Source of the DNA: an uncultured Bacteroidales bacterium
GTDB taxonomy: Bacteria > Bacteroidota > Bacteroidia > Bacteroidales > Bacteroidaceae
Direction of reading: 5' to 3'
Assembly (NCBI GenBank): GCA_902803195.1
Contig: CADCOX010000046.1
Location: forward strand, 1 to 33,316
DNA length: 33,316 nt
Shown: piece by piece, positions 9,130 to 18,568 of the stretch
How the letters are laid out: each line of letters begins with the position of its first letter
Position numbering within the stretch: the first letter of the stretch is position 1
Position numbers and translations under genes: made by a program
The notes under the pieces: generated by a model
Database searches by the model: none
Seen by the model: only the letters and a program-made list of their open reading frames with translations
Told to the model about the DNA's origin: nothing

Positions 9130-9144
9130 GGAAACCGATATCAC

Positions 9145-11382
9145 TTAGTCGTAGAAGTTCCAGCTGATACCGAAGTGAAGGCCCGCAGGGTCAATGGGGT
9201 AGTGAGGTGCCCAGAAAGCGTTCTTGCGCGCACCGATGAAGTTCGTGTACTGGACATAGCCACGCACGCGTTTGATGTCGAAGTTGATGTAAGCGTGTGC
9301 GAGCGGATTGCCGCCAATCTTCATACGTGCTTGTGAGACATCTTGAACGACGAATTGATTGACGAAAGGCGCGTAGTCGGGAGCATAGTACTTGGTGTAG
9401 AAACGCATGTCGGCTCCGACTTCCACGCCTAGGACTTTGGCCAGACGGAAACGCAGATAGGGGTTTGTGTAAACCGAGATGGTCGGGAGCGGGAGCACAT
9501 CCTGCTTCGACGATTTCTGCCAAGTGACGGTATTATCCCAATGGAAAATGCCAAAATGGAAATCCTGCTGCAGCGCCGCACTCAGTACCTGTATGCTACC
9601 GCTCTGCTGACGCACGTCGACCGCGCGTGAGTAACCTCTGATGTCCTCAGTGCCCTCATCGTAAATGGGCGTGAAGATGTTGGTCAGATAGAGATAGTTA
9701 CTGATGTTTTCGATGCCGAAGCGGAGGCTGGTATTGGTGCGATCAATAGACAGCTTACCCTCGATGCGTGTGTGTGTCTCCTGACTGAAGGAGTGGTCCC
9801 ACCAAGTCGTCTGAGAGTGGAAGTGGTCATAGTAGAAGGGTGCGCCAAGGTTCTTGAACGACGCATTGGCTTCGAAGTGGACGGTGTCGCGTCCGAGGCG
9901 GAAGTTGAGGTCGCCGTTGCCATAGATTTCCAAGTCGCCAGCATATGGACCGACGACCCAGAACTCTGCGCCTGCGCGGAAGTGGAGCAAACGGCCCATC
10001 ATTTTCTGTATCTCGCCGCCGACTGAGATATGATTCTCGTTGTAGCGGTTCCAAACATTTGTGGTATCAGTCGTGAGGCTGTCGGGAAGCGTGAAATGAC
10101 GCAGTTCATGGGACGCAAAGAGTGTGATGCCCGCTTTCGCCCATTTGTTGAAGCCTTCGCGCAACTGCACACCGAGGGTGTTCTTGACACTTAGTGCCCG
10201 CGTCTCGTCGGTGAAAGAGTCGTACGACGAGCGGTAGTAGGGAGCGTGGGAGAAATAGCTGGAGGGTATATGTCCACGGCTGTAGTTGTCATGCGTCAGT
10301 CGGCGCACATTGAGGGTGTGGATGAAACTCGTCACCGGAATGAACTCGCGCGGCGGGACTTGCTCGCTTGTCCACTGCTGCTTGAGCGAGTCGATGACAA
10401 GGGCATAGCGGATGGAGTCCTCCTTGATGACCTCACGCAGGCTGTCGCTCTTGATCCGCGTGAAGAGTTCGTCCTCGCCAGGCATTTTGGGCTTTAGCGA
10501 GTCTGGTACCTCGATGTCGTGATAGACGCCAGCATTGAGCCGATGGGTCAAATAGTAAGTATGATGGTCATTGCGGTTCCATACCGACGAGAGCACGGTC
10601 GGGATGTCACGGCTGCTAACTTTGCGTGGAAAGCTCTCAGGGTCAGTTATATAAGTATCGTTGCTGATACCGCCGTTTTCGCCCATTTTCATGTGCTCCC
10701 AAGAGGCCATGGCATGCATCTCGTAAATCTCTCCCTGATAATAGCCGAAGACGGTGCCGCCGAACTGCGAGTTGGCTTGATTGTTGTAGTAGCCGCGGCC
10801 GTAGAGGTAGTCAATCTTGAACCCCATGCCCGCCTGCTTGTTGACGTTCGTGGCGAAATAAGCACGGAAACGGTCTTGGCCATTCAGTTTTGTACCCGCT
10901 TTATGATACTGCAGGTTGGTGAGTGGACTTTTCGTGTTCGTGAACAGGAGGCTGCCCACGGACGTGTGGAAATAGTCGTAGGGCTGAATGAACATCAGAT
11001 CGTCGACAAGCGGGCGGTCAAGGAAATTGATGGCATAGCGAGGCGAACCGAGGTTGCCGAGGATGATGTATTCGCCACGGGGACCGTCGGTGGCGTTGAA
11101 GTTCTGGAAGGCGTGCGGAAGGGTGTCGTTGTACAGCTCAGGCAGAATCGTGCCGAGGCGCTCTTCGAGTCGCCATTGGTGGAACTCCGTGGGCACAGTC
11201 TTGTCGGTCTTCGTCGTGTCGCGTCCCCATGTCATTTTCTTGGGTGTACCGTCGGGGCCTAAAGTCGTGCCGTCCATCGACTCGTTGCCGAACGGGTCGG
11301 TGTCATCAAACTGAGCCCATGCTGAAAGAGGAAGGCTCAGATGGAGCAGAAGGAATAGGCAAAGACTGACGAACTTGCGCAT
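9145..11382 (-). CDS. Putative porin (Porin_10-type outer-membrane barrel)
   Basis: This is a 745-residue exported protein with a clear signal peptide: MRKF, a leucine-rich core, and cleavage after LSAWA before QFDDTDPFG. The rest is amphipathic beta structure with many aromatic belts and a C-terminus ending in an aromatic strand (HFGISWNFYD). The N-terminal part, with NFNATDGPRGEY, LGNLGSPRYAINF and LFTNTKSPLTNLQYH, is typical of the Bacteroidota putative-porin family (Porin_10). It is expected to form a channel in the outer membrane; its substrate is not known. A TTG at 11388 would add two residues, but the ATG at 11382 is preferred because it puts basic residues directly before the hydrophobic core. 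The 52-bp gap to the oxidoreductase gamma gene shows no convincing promoter, so read-through from that operon is possible. Confidence 0.88.
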   Translation of the reverse strand: MRKFVSLCLFLLLHLSLPLSAWAQFDDTDPFGNESMDGTTLGPDGTPKKMTWGRDTTKTDKTVPTEFHQWRLEERLGTILPELYNDTLPHAFQNFNATDGPRGEYIILGNLGSPRYAINFLDRPLVDDLMFIQPYDYFHTSVGSLLFTNTKSPLTNLQYHKAGTKLNGQDRFRAYFATNVNKQAGMGFKIDYLYGRGYYNNQANSQFGGTVFGYYQGEIYEMHAMASWEHMKMGENGGISNDTYITDPESFPRKVSSRDIPTVLSSVWNRNDHHTYYLTHRLNAGVYHDIEVPDSLKPKMPGEDELFTRIKSDSLREVIKEDSIRYALVIDSLKQQWTSEQVPPREFIPVTSFIHTLNVRRLTHDNYSRGHIPSSYFSHAPYYRSSYDSFTDETRALSVKNTLGVQLREGFNKWAKAGITLFASHELRHFTLPDSLTTDTTNVWNRYNENHISVGGEIQKMMGRLLHFRAGAEFWVVGPYAGDLEIYGNGDLNFRLGRDTVHFEANASFKNLGAPFYYDHFHSQTTWWDHSFSQETHTRIEGKLSIDRTNTSLRFGIENISNYLYLTNIFTPIYDEGTEDIRGYSRAVDVRQQSGSIQVLSAALQQDFHFGIFHWDNTVTWQKSSKQDVLPLPTISVYTNPYLRFRLAKVLGVEVGADMRFYTKYYAPDYAPFVNQFVVQDVSQARMKIGGNPLAHAYINFDIKRVRGYVQYTNFIGARKNAFWAPHYPIDPAGLHFGISWNFYD

Positions 11383-11434
11383 TAACAAACGATTGACAAT
11401 AATGTACTTAAGACGTAGAAGTTAAAGTATGGCT

Positions 11435-11974
11435 CTAAATATGGATGATTTCCATTCCCTTGCGGAGGGCTTCCTCGTTGGCAGGAATGAGGTCGTAGTG
11501 GCGCTCGGGAAGTGTCTTGCGTAGGGCCTTCAATACGTTGTCGATGGTCACGATAGGACGAACGCGCAGCAAGGCACCGAGCACGATCATATTGAAGCCT
11601 TTGGCGTTGCCCATCTCTGCGGCCGTGTCCATTGCATTGATTTCGAATATGCTGATGTCTGTTCGGGTGGGTGGAACGGAGATGCCGTAACCATCGTAGA
11701 TGAGGGTGCCGCCGGGCTTGATGGTCGACTGGAAGCGGTCGAGCGAAGGTTGGTTGAGGATGATGGCAGTGTCGTAGCTGCTGATGATGGGTGAACTGAT
11801 GCGCTCGTCGGAGACGATGACGGTCACGTTGGCCGTGCCGCCGCGCTGCTCGGGGCCGTAGGCAGGCATCCAAGACACCTCTTTGCCTTCCATGAGTGCG
11901 CTATAAGCCAAGATTTTACCCATCGAGAGCACGCCTTGACCGCCAAAACCAGATATGAGGATTTCTTCTGTCAT
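11435..11974 (-). CDS. 2-oxoacid:ferredoxin oxidoreductase, gamma subunit
   Basis: This 179-residue protein is the catalytic gamma subunit of a pyruvate/2-oxoacid ferredoxin oxidoreductase. Diagnostic features are the N-terminal SGFGGQGVLSMG, then MPAYGPEQRGGTANV, the usual signature of the family. The complex decarboxylates a 2-oxoacid with CoA and reduces ferredoxin in the cytoplasm. It is the last oxidoreductase gene, 19 bp after the beta gene. Substrate specificity (2-oxoglutarate as in Kor, or branched-chain 2-oxoacids as in Vor) cannot be decided from sequence alone. Automated pipelines commonly name the Bacteroidales alpha subunit VorB. Confidence 0.93.
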   Translation of the reverse strand: MTEEILISGFGGQGVLSMGKILAYSALMEGKEVSWMPAYGPEQRGGTANVTVIVSDERISSPIISSYDTAIILNQPSLDRFQSTIKPGGTLIYDGYGISVPPTRTDISIFEINAMDTAAEMGNAKGFNMIVLGALLRVRPIVTIDNVLKALRKTLPERHYDLIPANEEALRKGMEIIHI

Positions 11975-11993
11975 GCTTGAAGCTTTCTATTTT

Positions 11994-12752
<759 letters not shown>

Positions 12753-12762
12753 TGTGTATTTC

Positions 12763-12936
12763 TTAGAACATGAATCGGATGAAGAACTCAATGATTTTCA
12801 CGACCAGCGCTACGCCAATGATGGCAAGGCCTACTATGTGATGAGCGGGCATAGCAAAATAAGCGATGACTCCCACGAGGGCCAATAGCATGAATACGGT
12901 GTTGAGCGCATTGCGCACTTGTTCTCTGTTCTCCAT
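12763..12936 (-). CDS. 57-residue two-helix membrane protein inside the oxidoreductase operon
   Basis: A short ORF fills the gap between the alpha and beta genes. It starts with ATG at 12936 and ends with TAA at 12763-12765, 10 bp before the beta start. The protein begins MENREQVRNALNTVF, then has two hydrophobic stretches, about residues 14-29 (FMLLALVGVIAYFAMP) and 34-48 (IVGLAIIGVALVVKI), and ends in FFIRFMF. It has no cysteines or known domain. The tight spacing, same strand and clean membrane topology argue that it is a real gene. A role in tethering the oxidoreductase or its ferredoxin to the inner membrane is only inferred from position. Confidence 0.8.
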   Translation of the reverse strand: MENREQVRNALNTVFMLLALVGVIAYFAMPAHHIVGLAIIGVALVVKIIEFFIRFMF

Positions 12937-12969
12937 TGTCTTTATTTCTTTTTATTAAGGGCTAGGTTT

Positions 12970-13060
12970 CTAGAGGATCTAGAATATCTAGAGAATCTAG
13001 AGAATCTAGAAAATCTAGAGATTCTAGAGATTCTAGAAGGTTCTAGAGCATCTAGTTTAA
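12970..13060. repeat. 9-nt CTAGA tandem array, locus 1
   Basis: Nine units (eight of 9 nt, one of 10 nt) each begin with CTAGA: CTAGAGGAT, CTAGAATAT, CTAGAGAAT twice, CTAGAAAAT, CTAGAGATT twice, CTAGAAGGTT, CTAGAGCAT. A final CTAG at 13052-13055 follows. Read on the - strand, that last CTAG supplies the TAG stop codon of the alpha-subunit gene, so the array starts exactly at the end of that gene. The repeated TCTAGA blocks are self-complementary. The RNA could therefore fold into one long hairpin of stacked 6-bp helices separated by 3x3 internal loops, between alpha and the small membrane-protein gene. A second, purer array is at 23492-23635. Confidence 0.9.
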
Positions 13061-14155
13061 ATTAAATTCGCTTTTGAGGGTAGCGATGAGTTCGTCGGGT
13101 GTCGGTACGATACCGCCCATCTTGCCGAAGTGGCGCACGGGTGTGCGGCCCTCGACGGCGAGGCGGATGTCCTGAACCATCTGCCCAGCATTGATCTCGA
13201 AGGAGAGGATGCCTTGCACCTGCTGCGCAAGCTGTTGGATGCGAAGGGTGGGGAAGGGCCATAGCGTGATGGGACGCAGCAGGCCTGCACGGATGCCTTC
13301 AGCGCGCAGCAAGTCGATGGCTTTCTGTGCGATGCGGGCTGCCGAACCGAAGGCTACAATCAGCACGTCGGCATCGTCGGTCAACAGTTCCTCGTATCGC
13401 ACTTCGTTGGCCCTAATCTCGCGGTATTTGGCTTGCAATTCGAGGTTGTGGCGCTCCATGGCTTCGGGGCGCAGTTCAAGGGACGTGAGGATGTTAGGCT
13501 TGCGGTCGGGAGTGCGTCCGTTGGTAGCCCATGGGCATTCGCGGCGAATCTCTTCCTCGGTGCGACGAGCCTTGAAGGGCGGCAGCACCACTTTCTCCAT
13601 CATCTGTCCGATGACACCATCGGAGAGAATCATGGCTGGCATACGATATTTGAAGGCCAGCTCAAAAGACAAGTCGACGAAGTCGGCCATCTCCTGTACG
13701 CTCGCGGGTGCGAGCACGAGCACTTCGTAGTCGCCGTTGCCGCCGCCGCGAGTGGCTTGGAAATAGTCGCCCTGCGACGGCTGGATGGTGCCTAAGCCGG
13801 GGCCTCCGCGCTGCACATTCACGATTAGAGCAGGAATTTCGGCGCCTGCCAGGTAGGTCATGCCCTCTTGCATCAAGGCGATACCGGGGCTCGACGACGA
13901 CGTCATCACGCGCTTGCCCGAGCCGCCGCCGCCATATAGCATGTTGATGCTGGCCACTTCGCTCTCGGCTTGCACCACGACCATGCCCGTGGTTTCCCAC
14001 GGTTTCTCGGCGGCCAAGGTCTCGAGGATTTCGCTCTGAGGAGTGATGGGATAGCCGAAGTAACCGTCGCAGCCGCAGCGGATGGCGGCATGGGCGATGG
14101 CTTCGTTACCCTTCATAAGGAGCACCTCAGGCGAATTGCTGTTATGATTGTCCAT
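13052..14155 (-). CDS. 2-oxoacid:ferredoxin oxidoreductase, alpha subunit (VorB/KorA type)
   Basis: This is the 367-residue alpha subunit. It carries the N-terminal LLMKGNEAIAHAAIRCGCDGY and the family motif GYPITPQSEI. The pyrimidine-domain signatures are QAESEVASINMLYGG and VMTSSSSPGIALMQEG, followed by NVQRGGPGLGT. The C-terminal transketolase-like domain holds VLIVAFGSAARIAQKAI. The start ATG at 14155 lies 25 bp after the ferredoxin gene. The usual Bacteroidales annotation is 3-methyl-2-oxobutanoate dehydrogenase subunit VorB, while 2-oxoglutarate synthase (KorA) is the main alternative. The nearby leucine operon makes a branched-chain 2-oxoacid substrate attractive but does not prove it. 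The TAG stop is contributed by the CTAGA array. Confidence 0.93.
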   Translation of the reverse strand: MDNHNSNSPEVLLMKGNEAIAHAAIRCGCDGYFGYPITPQSEILETLAAEKPWETTGMVVVQAESEVASINMLYGGGGSGKRVMTSSSSPGIALMQEGMTYLAGAEIPALIVNVQRGGPGLGTIQPSQGDYFQATRGGGNGDYEVLVLAPASVQEMADFVDLSFELAFKYRMPAMILSDGVIGQMMEKVVLPPFKARRTEEEIRRECPWATNGRTPDRKPNILTSLELRPEAMERHNLELQAKYREIRANEVRYEELLTDDADVLIVAFGSAARIAQKAIDLLRAEGIRAGLLRPITLWPFPTLRIQQLAQQVQGILSFEINAGQMVQDIRLAVEGRTPVRHFGKMGGIVPTPDELIATLKSEFNLN

Positions 14156-14180
14156 TCGTTATTATGCTTTAGAAGGATTG

Positions 14181-14414
14181 TCAGTTTTCAATTTTCTTGC
14201 GATAGACGGTGATACATCCGTCGGGGCAGACGATGGCGCATGAGGTGCACCCCGTGCAGCGTTCAGCGTCGGACTGTTCGACATATCGGTAGCCTCGGCG
14301 ATTGACCATCTTGTCGGCCAGGTGGATCAAATCGAGCGGACATGCCTCAGCACAAAGCTCGCAGCCTTTGCAACGCTCTGTATTGACGACAATCGCTCCT
14401 TTCATTTTTGCCAT
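14181..14414 (-). CDS. Ferredoxin-type 2x[4Fe-4S] subunit of the 2-oxoacid oxidoreductase
   Basis: This 77-residue iron-sulfur protein has two complete CxxCxxCxxxCP motifs: CKGCELCAEACP near residues 15-26 and CTGCTSCAIVCP around residues 53-64. It is the electron-accepting delta-type subunit of the adjacent oxidoreductase. The start ATG at 14414 gives MAKMKGAIVVN; an internal ATG at 14405 is an equally possible start. It is second in the operon, after the TPR gene and before alpha. Confidence 0.93.
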   Translation of the reverse strand: MAKMKGAIVVNTERCKGCELCAEACPLDLIHLADKMVNRRGYRYVEQSDAERCTGCTSCAIVCPDGCITVYRKKIEN

Positions 14415-14479
14415 TTTCTTTATTCGTTAAGCATCAGGGGATGACCGCTTATGCGGATGCGCCTTGAGCTGTCTTTCCT

Positions 14480-14680
14480 TTAGGGATTATAATAATCGTT
14501 GCAGCGAAATTCGATGATTTCCATGAGCATCTGTCGCGCAGCCGCAGCGGGCGATTCGGCATCGAGGGCTGCTGCGTGTTCGTAGGCGTTGAGGGCCTCG
14601 GCCCACTGCCCGTTTTTGCGGAAGGTATTGCCCTGTTGATAGAGGGCAGCCGCCTCGGCGCGTTGCTGTTCGGTTGTCAT
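14480..14680 (-). CDS. Small TPR protein, first gene of the oxidoreductase operon
   Basis: This 66-residue protein contains about one tetratricopeptide repeat: residues 5-40 with ALYQQGNTFRKNGQWAEALNAYEHA carry the W/G/Y/A positions of a TPR helix pair. It has no signal peptide and no catalytic motif. It lies 65 bp upstream of the ferredoxin gene on the same strand and directly behind a promoter box (14708-14715), so it is the first gene of the transcript. A chaperone or assembly role for the complex is plausible from position but not shown. Confidence 0.8.
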   Translation of the reverse strand: MTTEQQRAEAAALYQQGNTFRKNGQWAEALNAYEHAAALDAESPAAAARQMLMEIIEFRCNDYYNP

Positions 14681-14707
14681 CGGTCTCGACTTTTTCTAAA
14701 ACGGGTG

Positions 14708-14715
14708 CAAATTTA
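14708..14715 (-). promoter_or_regulatory. -7 box of the oxidoreductase operon promoter
   Basis: Read on the - strand this is TAAATTTG, matching the Bacteroidota TAnnTTTG box. It lies 27 bp before the TPR start codon. No good TTTG is seen at -33. The surrounding TGTAAATTTGCACCCG is nearly repeated at the hisS promoter (TGTAACTTTGCACCCG). The rest of the 218-bp gap 14681-14898 holds only short imperfect inverted repeats. Confidence 0.6.
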
Positions 14716-14898
14716 CAACATATTCAGCAAACAACCGCCTTTTTTCGGAAAAGAAACGTGCTCGCACATACTTTTTAACTTTCGGGCATACCTCTGTCGC
14801 GCTTTGCCAACCCAAAATGTTTTGGCATATCGGGGCAGCAAAGCGTGAGAGGAAAATCAATGTTACAGGTGCTTTTTGAGGGAGATGGAATCAAAGCG

Positions 14899-16500
14899 CT
14901 ACGATTGGGTCTCTTCGTAGAGCGGTTCGATGATGTTCAGCAGTTTGATGGTCGCTTTGATGGCGGCTTCGGTTTGGTCGGCATCGAGAGCGTGGGTGCG
15001 ATAATTGTGCTCCTGGAAAGTCCATTCGATGGTGGTCTGAACGAGAGCGTCGGTGCGGCCTCCTGGAGGGATGGTAACGGCGTAGTTGGACAGCCACGGG
15101 AACTTTCGTCCGAGGCGATCGCGATAAATGTGACGCACGGCGCGCACGAAAGCGTCATACTGGCCATCGCCCTGCGCGCTCTCCTCGTAGATTTCATCGT
15201 CGATCTGCAGTCGCACCTGTGCCATCGGTCGTAGACCATAAGCCGTCGACACCATGTAAGAGAGCAGTCGCACGCGGTCGTCGGCTTCGCTGTGCTTGAG
15301 CACGTCGCGGATGATGAAGGGCAAATCCTCTTGGGTGACGAGCTCCTTTTTGTCGCCGAGTTCGATGATGCGGTCGGTGACTTTTTTCATGTCCTCGTCG
15401 CTAAGGTCGAGGCCGAGTTCCTTGAGGTTCATCAACACATTGGCCTTGCCGCTGGCTTTGCCGAGAGCATACTCGCGCCGTCGTCCGAAGCGCTCGGGCT
15501 TCAACGCATTCTGGTAGAGGCCGCTCTTCTTGTCGCCATCGGCATGAACGCCAGCCACTTGCGTGAAGACAGCACTCCCTGTGATGGGCCTGTTGGGCGG
15601 GATGGCGATGCCACTGTAGCTCTCGACCATGTGAGCTACTTTGTTCAACTCTTCCTCGTTGATGTGAGTGCTGGCATTGAAATGGTCCTTTAGGATGGCT
15701 TGCACCGAGGCCAGCGGTGCGTTGCCTGCGCGCTCGCCGAGGCCGTTGATGGCGGTGTGAAGTCCGCGCGCTCCACTCATCACGGCCGCTAGTACGTTCG
15801 ATACGGCGAGGTCGTAGTCGTTGTGGGCATGGAAATCAAAATGGATGTTAGGATAGCGCTGAACCATGCGTCGCATGTAGCTGATGAGCTCCAGCGGATT
15901 GAGGATGCCGAGTGTGTCGGGTAGCATGAAGCGACGGATGTTTTCGCCTTGAAGGGCGTCCACCAAATCGATGACGTACTGCTGGTCCACCTTCATTCCG
16001 CTGCTCCAATCCTCCAAGTACAGGTTCACCGTTATGCCTCGTCTGTTGGCCATCTCGACGTTGCGACGGATGTCCTGAATATGCTCGTCGAGTGTCTTGC
16101 CGAGCTGCTCTTCGCAGTGGCGTCGTGACCCTTTGCAGAGTAGGTTGATGCATCGGGCGCCGGAACGCTCGATCCAGTCGAGACTCTTACCATCGTCAAC
16201 GAACCCGAGAACTTCAATGCGCTCGAGCATGTCCTTTGACTCAGCCCAACGGGTGATGCGCTGCACGGCCTCCAACTCGCCGTCGCTGACGCGTGCCGAA
16301 GCCACTTCGACGCGGTCGACGCATAGATCCTCGAGCAACGCACGGCAGATCATCAGTTTCTCGTGAGGCATGAAACTGACGCCCGACGTCTGCTCGCCAT
16401 CCCTCAAGGTCGTATCCATGATCTCGATGAAGGTGGAACGCTGGCCAAAATCCTTGAGAGGGGAGTCCGACATAGTATGTTGATGATCAGCTGTTGTCAT
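14899..16500 (-). CDS. Second LeuA-family synthase (isopropylmalate / citramalate synthase-like)
   Basis: This is a 533-residue DRE-TIM metallolyase-family protein that condenses acetyl-CoA with a 2-oxoacid. The signature MDTTLRDGEQTSG is near the N-terminus, and the metal-binding DFHAHNDYDLA and INGLGERAGN lie mid-protein. A C-terminal LeuA regulatory-type domain with TTIEWTFQEHNYRT ends the protein. It differs clearly from the operon's first gene leuA, so it is a paralogue. 2-isopropylmalate, citramalate or homocitrate synthase activity is possible and pyruvate specificity cannot be decided here. Two starts are available, ATG 16500 (used) and ATG 16473 (MSDSPLKDFG). It is the last gene of the leu operon, 50 bp after leuD. 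Confidence 0.88.
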   Translation of the reverse strand: MTTADHQHTMSDSPLKDFGQRSTFIEIMDTTLRDGEQTSGVSFMPHEKLMICRALLEDLCVDRVEVASARVSDGELEAVQRITRWAESKDMLERIEVLGFVDDGKSLDWIERSGARCINLLCKGSRRHCEEQLGKTLDEHIQDIRRNVEMANRRGITVNLYLEDWSSGMKVDQQYVIDLVDALQGENIRRFMLPDTLGILNPLELISYMRRMVQRYPNIHFDFHAHNDYDLAVSNVLAAVMSGARGLHTAINGLGERAGNAPLASVQAILKDHFNASTHINEEELNKVAHMVESYSGIAIPPNRPITGSAVFTQVAGVHADGDKKSGLYQNALKPERFGRRREYALGKASGKANVLMNLKELGLDLSDEDMKKVTDRIIELGDKKELVTQEDLPFIIRDVLKHSEADDRVRLLSYMVSTAYGLRPMAQVRLQIDDEIYEESAQGDGQYDAFVRAVRHIYRDRLGRKFPWLSNYAVTIPPGGRTDALVQTTIEWTFQEHNYRTHALDADQTEAAIKATIKLLNIIEPLYEETQS

Positions 16501-16550
16501 AACATTTTTCTGCTTATTTCGGCAAAATCTTTTCGCCCTCAGATTCCTTT

Positions 16551-17174
16551 TTAATCTACGCTATTGAGGGGCGTTGGAGCGGGAAGGTTGTCAATGTTTT
16601 CCAAAAGGAAATCGATATCGTCGAGTCCGTTCATGAGGCAATACTTCTTGTAGCCATTGATGGTAAACGATTCGCTGTGGCCCGTGGCCAGATTGGTAAT
16701 GGTCTGAGCGGGTAGGTCGACGCTCACCTGCGTCTGCGGGTCGGCCTTGATGCTGCTGAAGAGTTCCTGCTGGAAGGCCTCACTGACGATGATGGGCAGT
16801 ACGAAACAGTTGAGAAGGTTGTTGCGGTGGATGTCGGCAAACGAACTGCTGATGACAGCCTTCACGCCATAACCAGCAATGGCCCATGCGGCATGTTCGC
16901 GCGAGCTACCGCTGCCCCAATTCTGTCCGGCAACAATGATCTGATGGACACCTTCGCAGGGAGGTTCGCAGAAGGAGGGCTGATTCATGACGAAATCAGC
17001 CACAGGCTCGCCATCGCTTGTGAAGCGGAGGTCATGCATGAAGGCATCGCCGAAGAACTTCGGGTTGCGTGTGGTGCTGGCCAGATAACGAGCGGGGATG
17101 ATCAGATCCGTGTTGCAATTGTCAATGGCAATTGGAATGCAGGTGGAGGTTATCGTTACAATTTTCTGATTCAT
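16551..17174 (-). CDS. leuD: 3-isopropylmalate dehydratase small subunit
   Basis: This is the 207-residue small subunit of isopropylmalate isomerase, which with LeuC converts 2-isopropylmalate to 3-isopropylmalate. Key motifs are DLIIPARYL near residue 25 and the swivelling-domain loop NWGSGSSREHAAWA. The frame runs upstream to 17360, but that part overlaps leuC. The ATG at 17174 begins MNQKIVTITST and lies only 2 nt after the leuC stop, which implies translational coupling, so it is the chosen start. Confidence 0.95.
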   Translation of the reverse strand: MNQKIVTITSTCIPIAIDNCNTDLIIPARYLASTTRNPKFFGDAFMHDLRFTSDGEPVADFVMNQPSFCEPPCEGVHQIIVAGQNWGSGSSREHAAWAIAGYGVKAVISSSFADIHRNNLLNCFVLPIIVSEAFQQELFSSIKADPQTQVSVDLPAQTITNLATGHSESFTINGYKKYCLMNGLDDIDFLLENIDNLPAPTPLNSVD

Positions 17175-17176
17175 GA

Positions 17177-18565
17177 CTACAAAATATTTCTTGGGTCGGT
17201 GATTACTCCTGTTATAGCACTTGCAGCCACTGTCATCGGCGAGGCAAGAATCGTACGTGAGCCGGGTCCTTGACGGCCGACGAAGTTGCGGTTGGACGTG
17301 GAAATAGCGAGTTTGCCGGCCGGCACTTTGTCGGCATTCATGGCTAAACAAGCTGAGCACGACGGCAAGCGCAGTTCGAAGCCTGCCTCTTCGAGGATCT
17401 TGTCGATGCCCTCATCGATGATTTGCTGACGAACAGCCCACGAACCAGGCACGAGCCAAGCGACCACGTTAGGCGACTTCTTGTGGCCTTTGACAATGGA
17501 GGCGAAGGCGCGGAAATCCTCGATTCTGCCGTTTGTGCAGGCGCCGAGGAACACATAATCCACGGGCACTCCTTCGAGTTTCTGGCCCGGGTCAAACTGC
17601 ATGTAATCGAGTTGCGCAAGGAGTTGTGAACGGTCGGCCTCGCAGACCTCTTCGAGCTTGGGAATGGATCCGTCTACTGGGATGCCGGCACCGGGATTCG
17701 TTCCGAAGGTGATGCGGGGGGCGATGTCTTCGGCCCGATAAGTCACCTCTTTGTCGAAGACGGCATCGTCGTCCGAGCGCAACTGGCGCCAAGCCTCGAC
17801 GGCGCGTTCCCAAGCTTCGCCCTTCGGAGCATACTCGCGTCCTTTCAGGTACTCGAAAGTAATCTCGTCGGGAGCTATAAGTCCTGCGCGGGAACCCATT
17901 TCGATGCTGAGGTTCGAGAGTGTCAAACGACCTTCCATCGACATCGAGCGGATAGTGCTACCCGCATATTCAACGGCAAATCCCGTTGCGCCGCTGGTGG
18001 TCATCTGTGCCATGATATAAAGCGCTACGTCCTTGGCAGTTACGCAAGGGGCGAGTGTACCTTCGATATTGATGCGCATGGTTTTGGGCTTCTGCTGGAG
18101 GATGCATTGCGAAGCAAGCACTTGCGCAACTTCGCTCGTTCCGATGCCCATGGCGATAGCACCTACGGCGCCGTGAGTGCTCGTGTGTGAGTCGCCGCAG
18201 ACGATGGTCATGCCTGGCAGTGAAAGGCCTTTTTCGGGTCCGACAACATGAATGATTCCGTTGTCCTTCGTACCCATGTCGAAGTGACGGATGCCGAACT
18301 CCGTGCAGTTGCGCTTCAAGGCGTCCATCTGCTTGGCGCCGATGGGGAGTGGCTCATCGCATGTGCTCGGCGTATTGTGGTCGGGCATGGCGACAATCTG
18401 CTGAGGGCGCAGTACGCCGATGCCCTTGTCGCGGAGAGTGTCAAAGGCTTGGGGGGAAGTCACCTCGTGAATATAGAGGCGGTCAATGTAGAGCTGAGTG
18501 GGGCCGTCGGCCACCTTCTGAACGACATGCGCGTCCCAAATTTTGTCGAAGAGAGTCTTTCCCAT
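17177..18565 (-). CDS. leuC: 3-isopropylmalate dehydratase large subunit
   Basis: This is the 462-residue aconitase-family large subunit carrying the [4Fe-4S] cluster. It begins MGKTLFDKIWDAHVV and contains GDSHTSTHGAVGAIAMGIG. The cluster cysteines are in FLGACTNGR and in SCSACLAMN, followed by STSNRNFVGRQGPGS. It works with LeuD in the second step of leucine synthesis. The start is 3 nt after the leuA stop and leuD starts 2 nt after its own stop, so leuA, leuC and leuD form a tightly packed transcript. Confidence 0.97.
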   Translation of the reverse strand: MGKTLFDKIWDAHVVQKVADGPTQLYIDRLYIHEVTSPQAFDTLRDKGIGVLRPQQIVAMPDHNTPSTCDEPLPIGAKQMDALKRNCTEFGIRHFDMGTKDNGIIHVVGPEKGLSLPGMTIVCGDSHTSTHGAVGAIAMGIGTSEVAQVLASQCILQQKPKTMRINIEGTLAPCVTAKDVALYIMAQMTTSGATGFAVEYAGSTIRSMSMEGRLTLSNLSIEMGSRAGLIAPDEITFEYLKGREYAPKGEAWERAVEAWRQLRSDDDAVFDKEVTYRAEDIAPRITFGTNPGAGIPVDGSIPKLEEVCEADRSQLLAQLDYMQFDPGQKLEGVPVDYVFLGACTNGRIEDFRAFASIVKGHKKSPNVVAWLVPGSWAVRQQIIDEGIDKILEEAGFELRLPSCSACLAMNADKVPAGKLAISTSNRNFVGRQGPGSRTILASPMTVAASAITGVITDPRNIL

Positions 18566-18568
18566 AAT

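Noticed and set aside
14681..14898. Possible terminator for the leu operon in this gap
   Set aside because: Only 6-bp imperfect inverted repeats without a T-run on the - strand were found.
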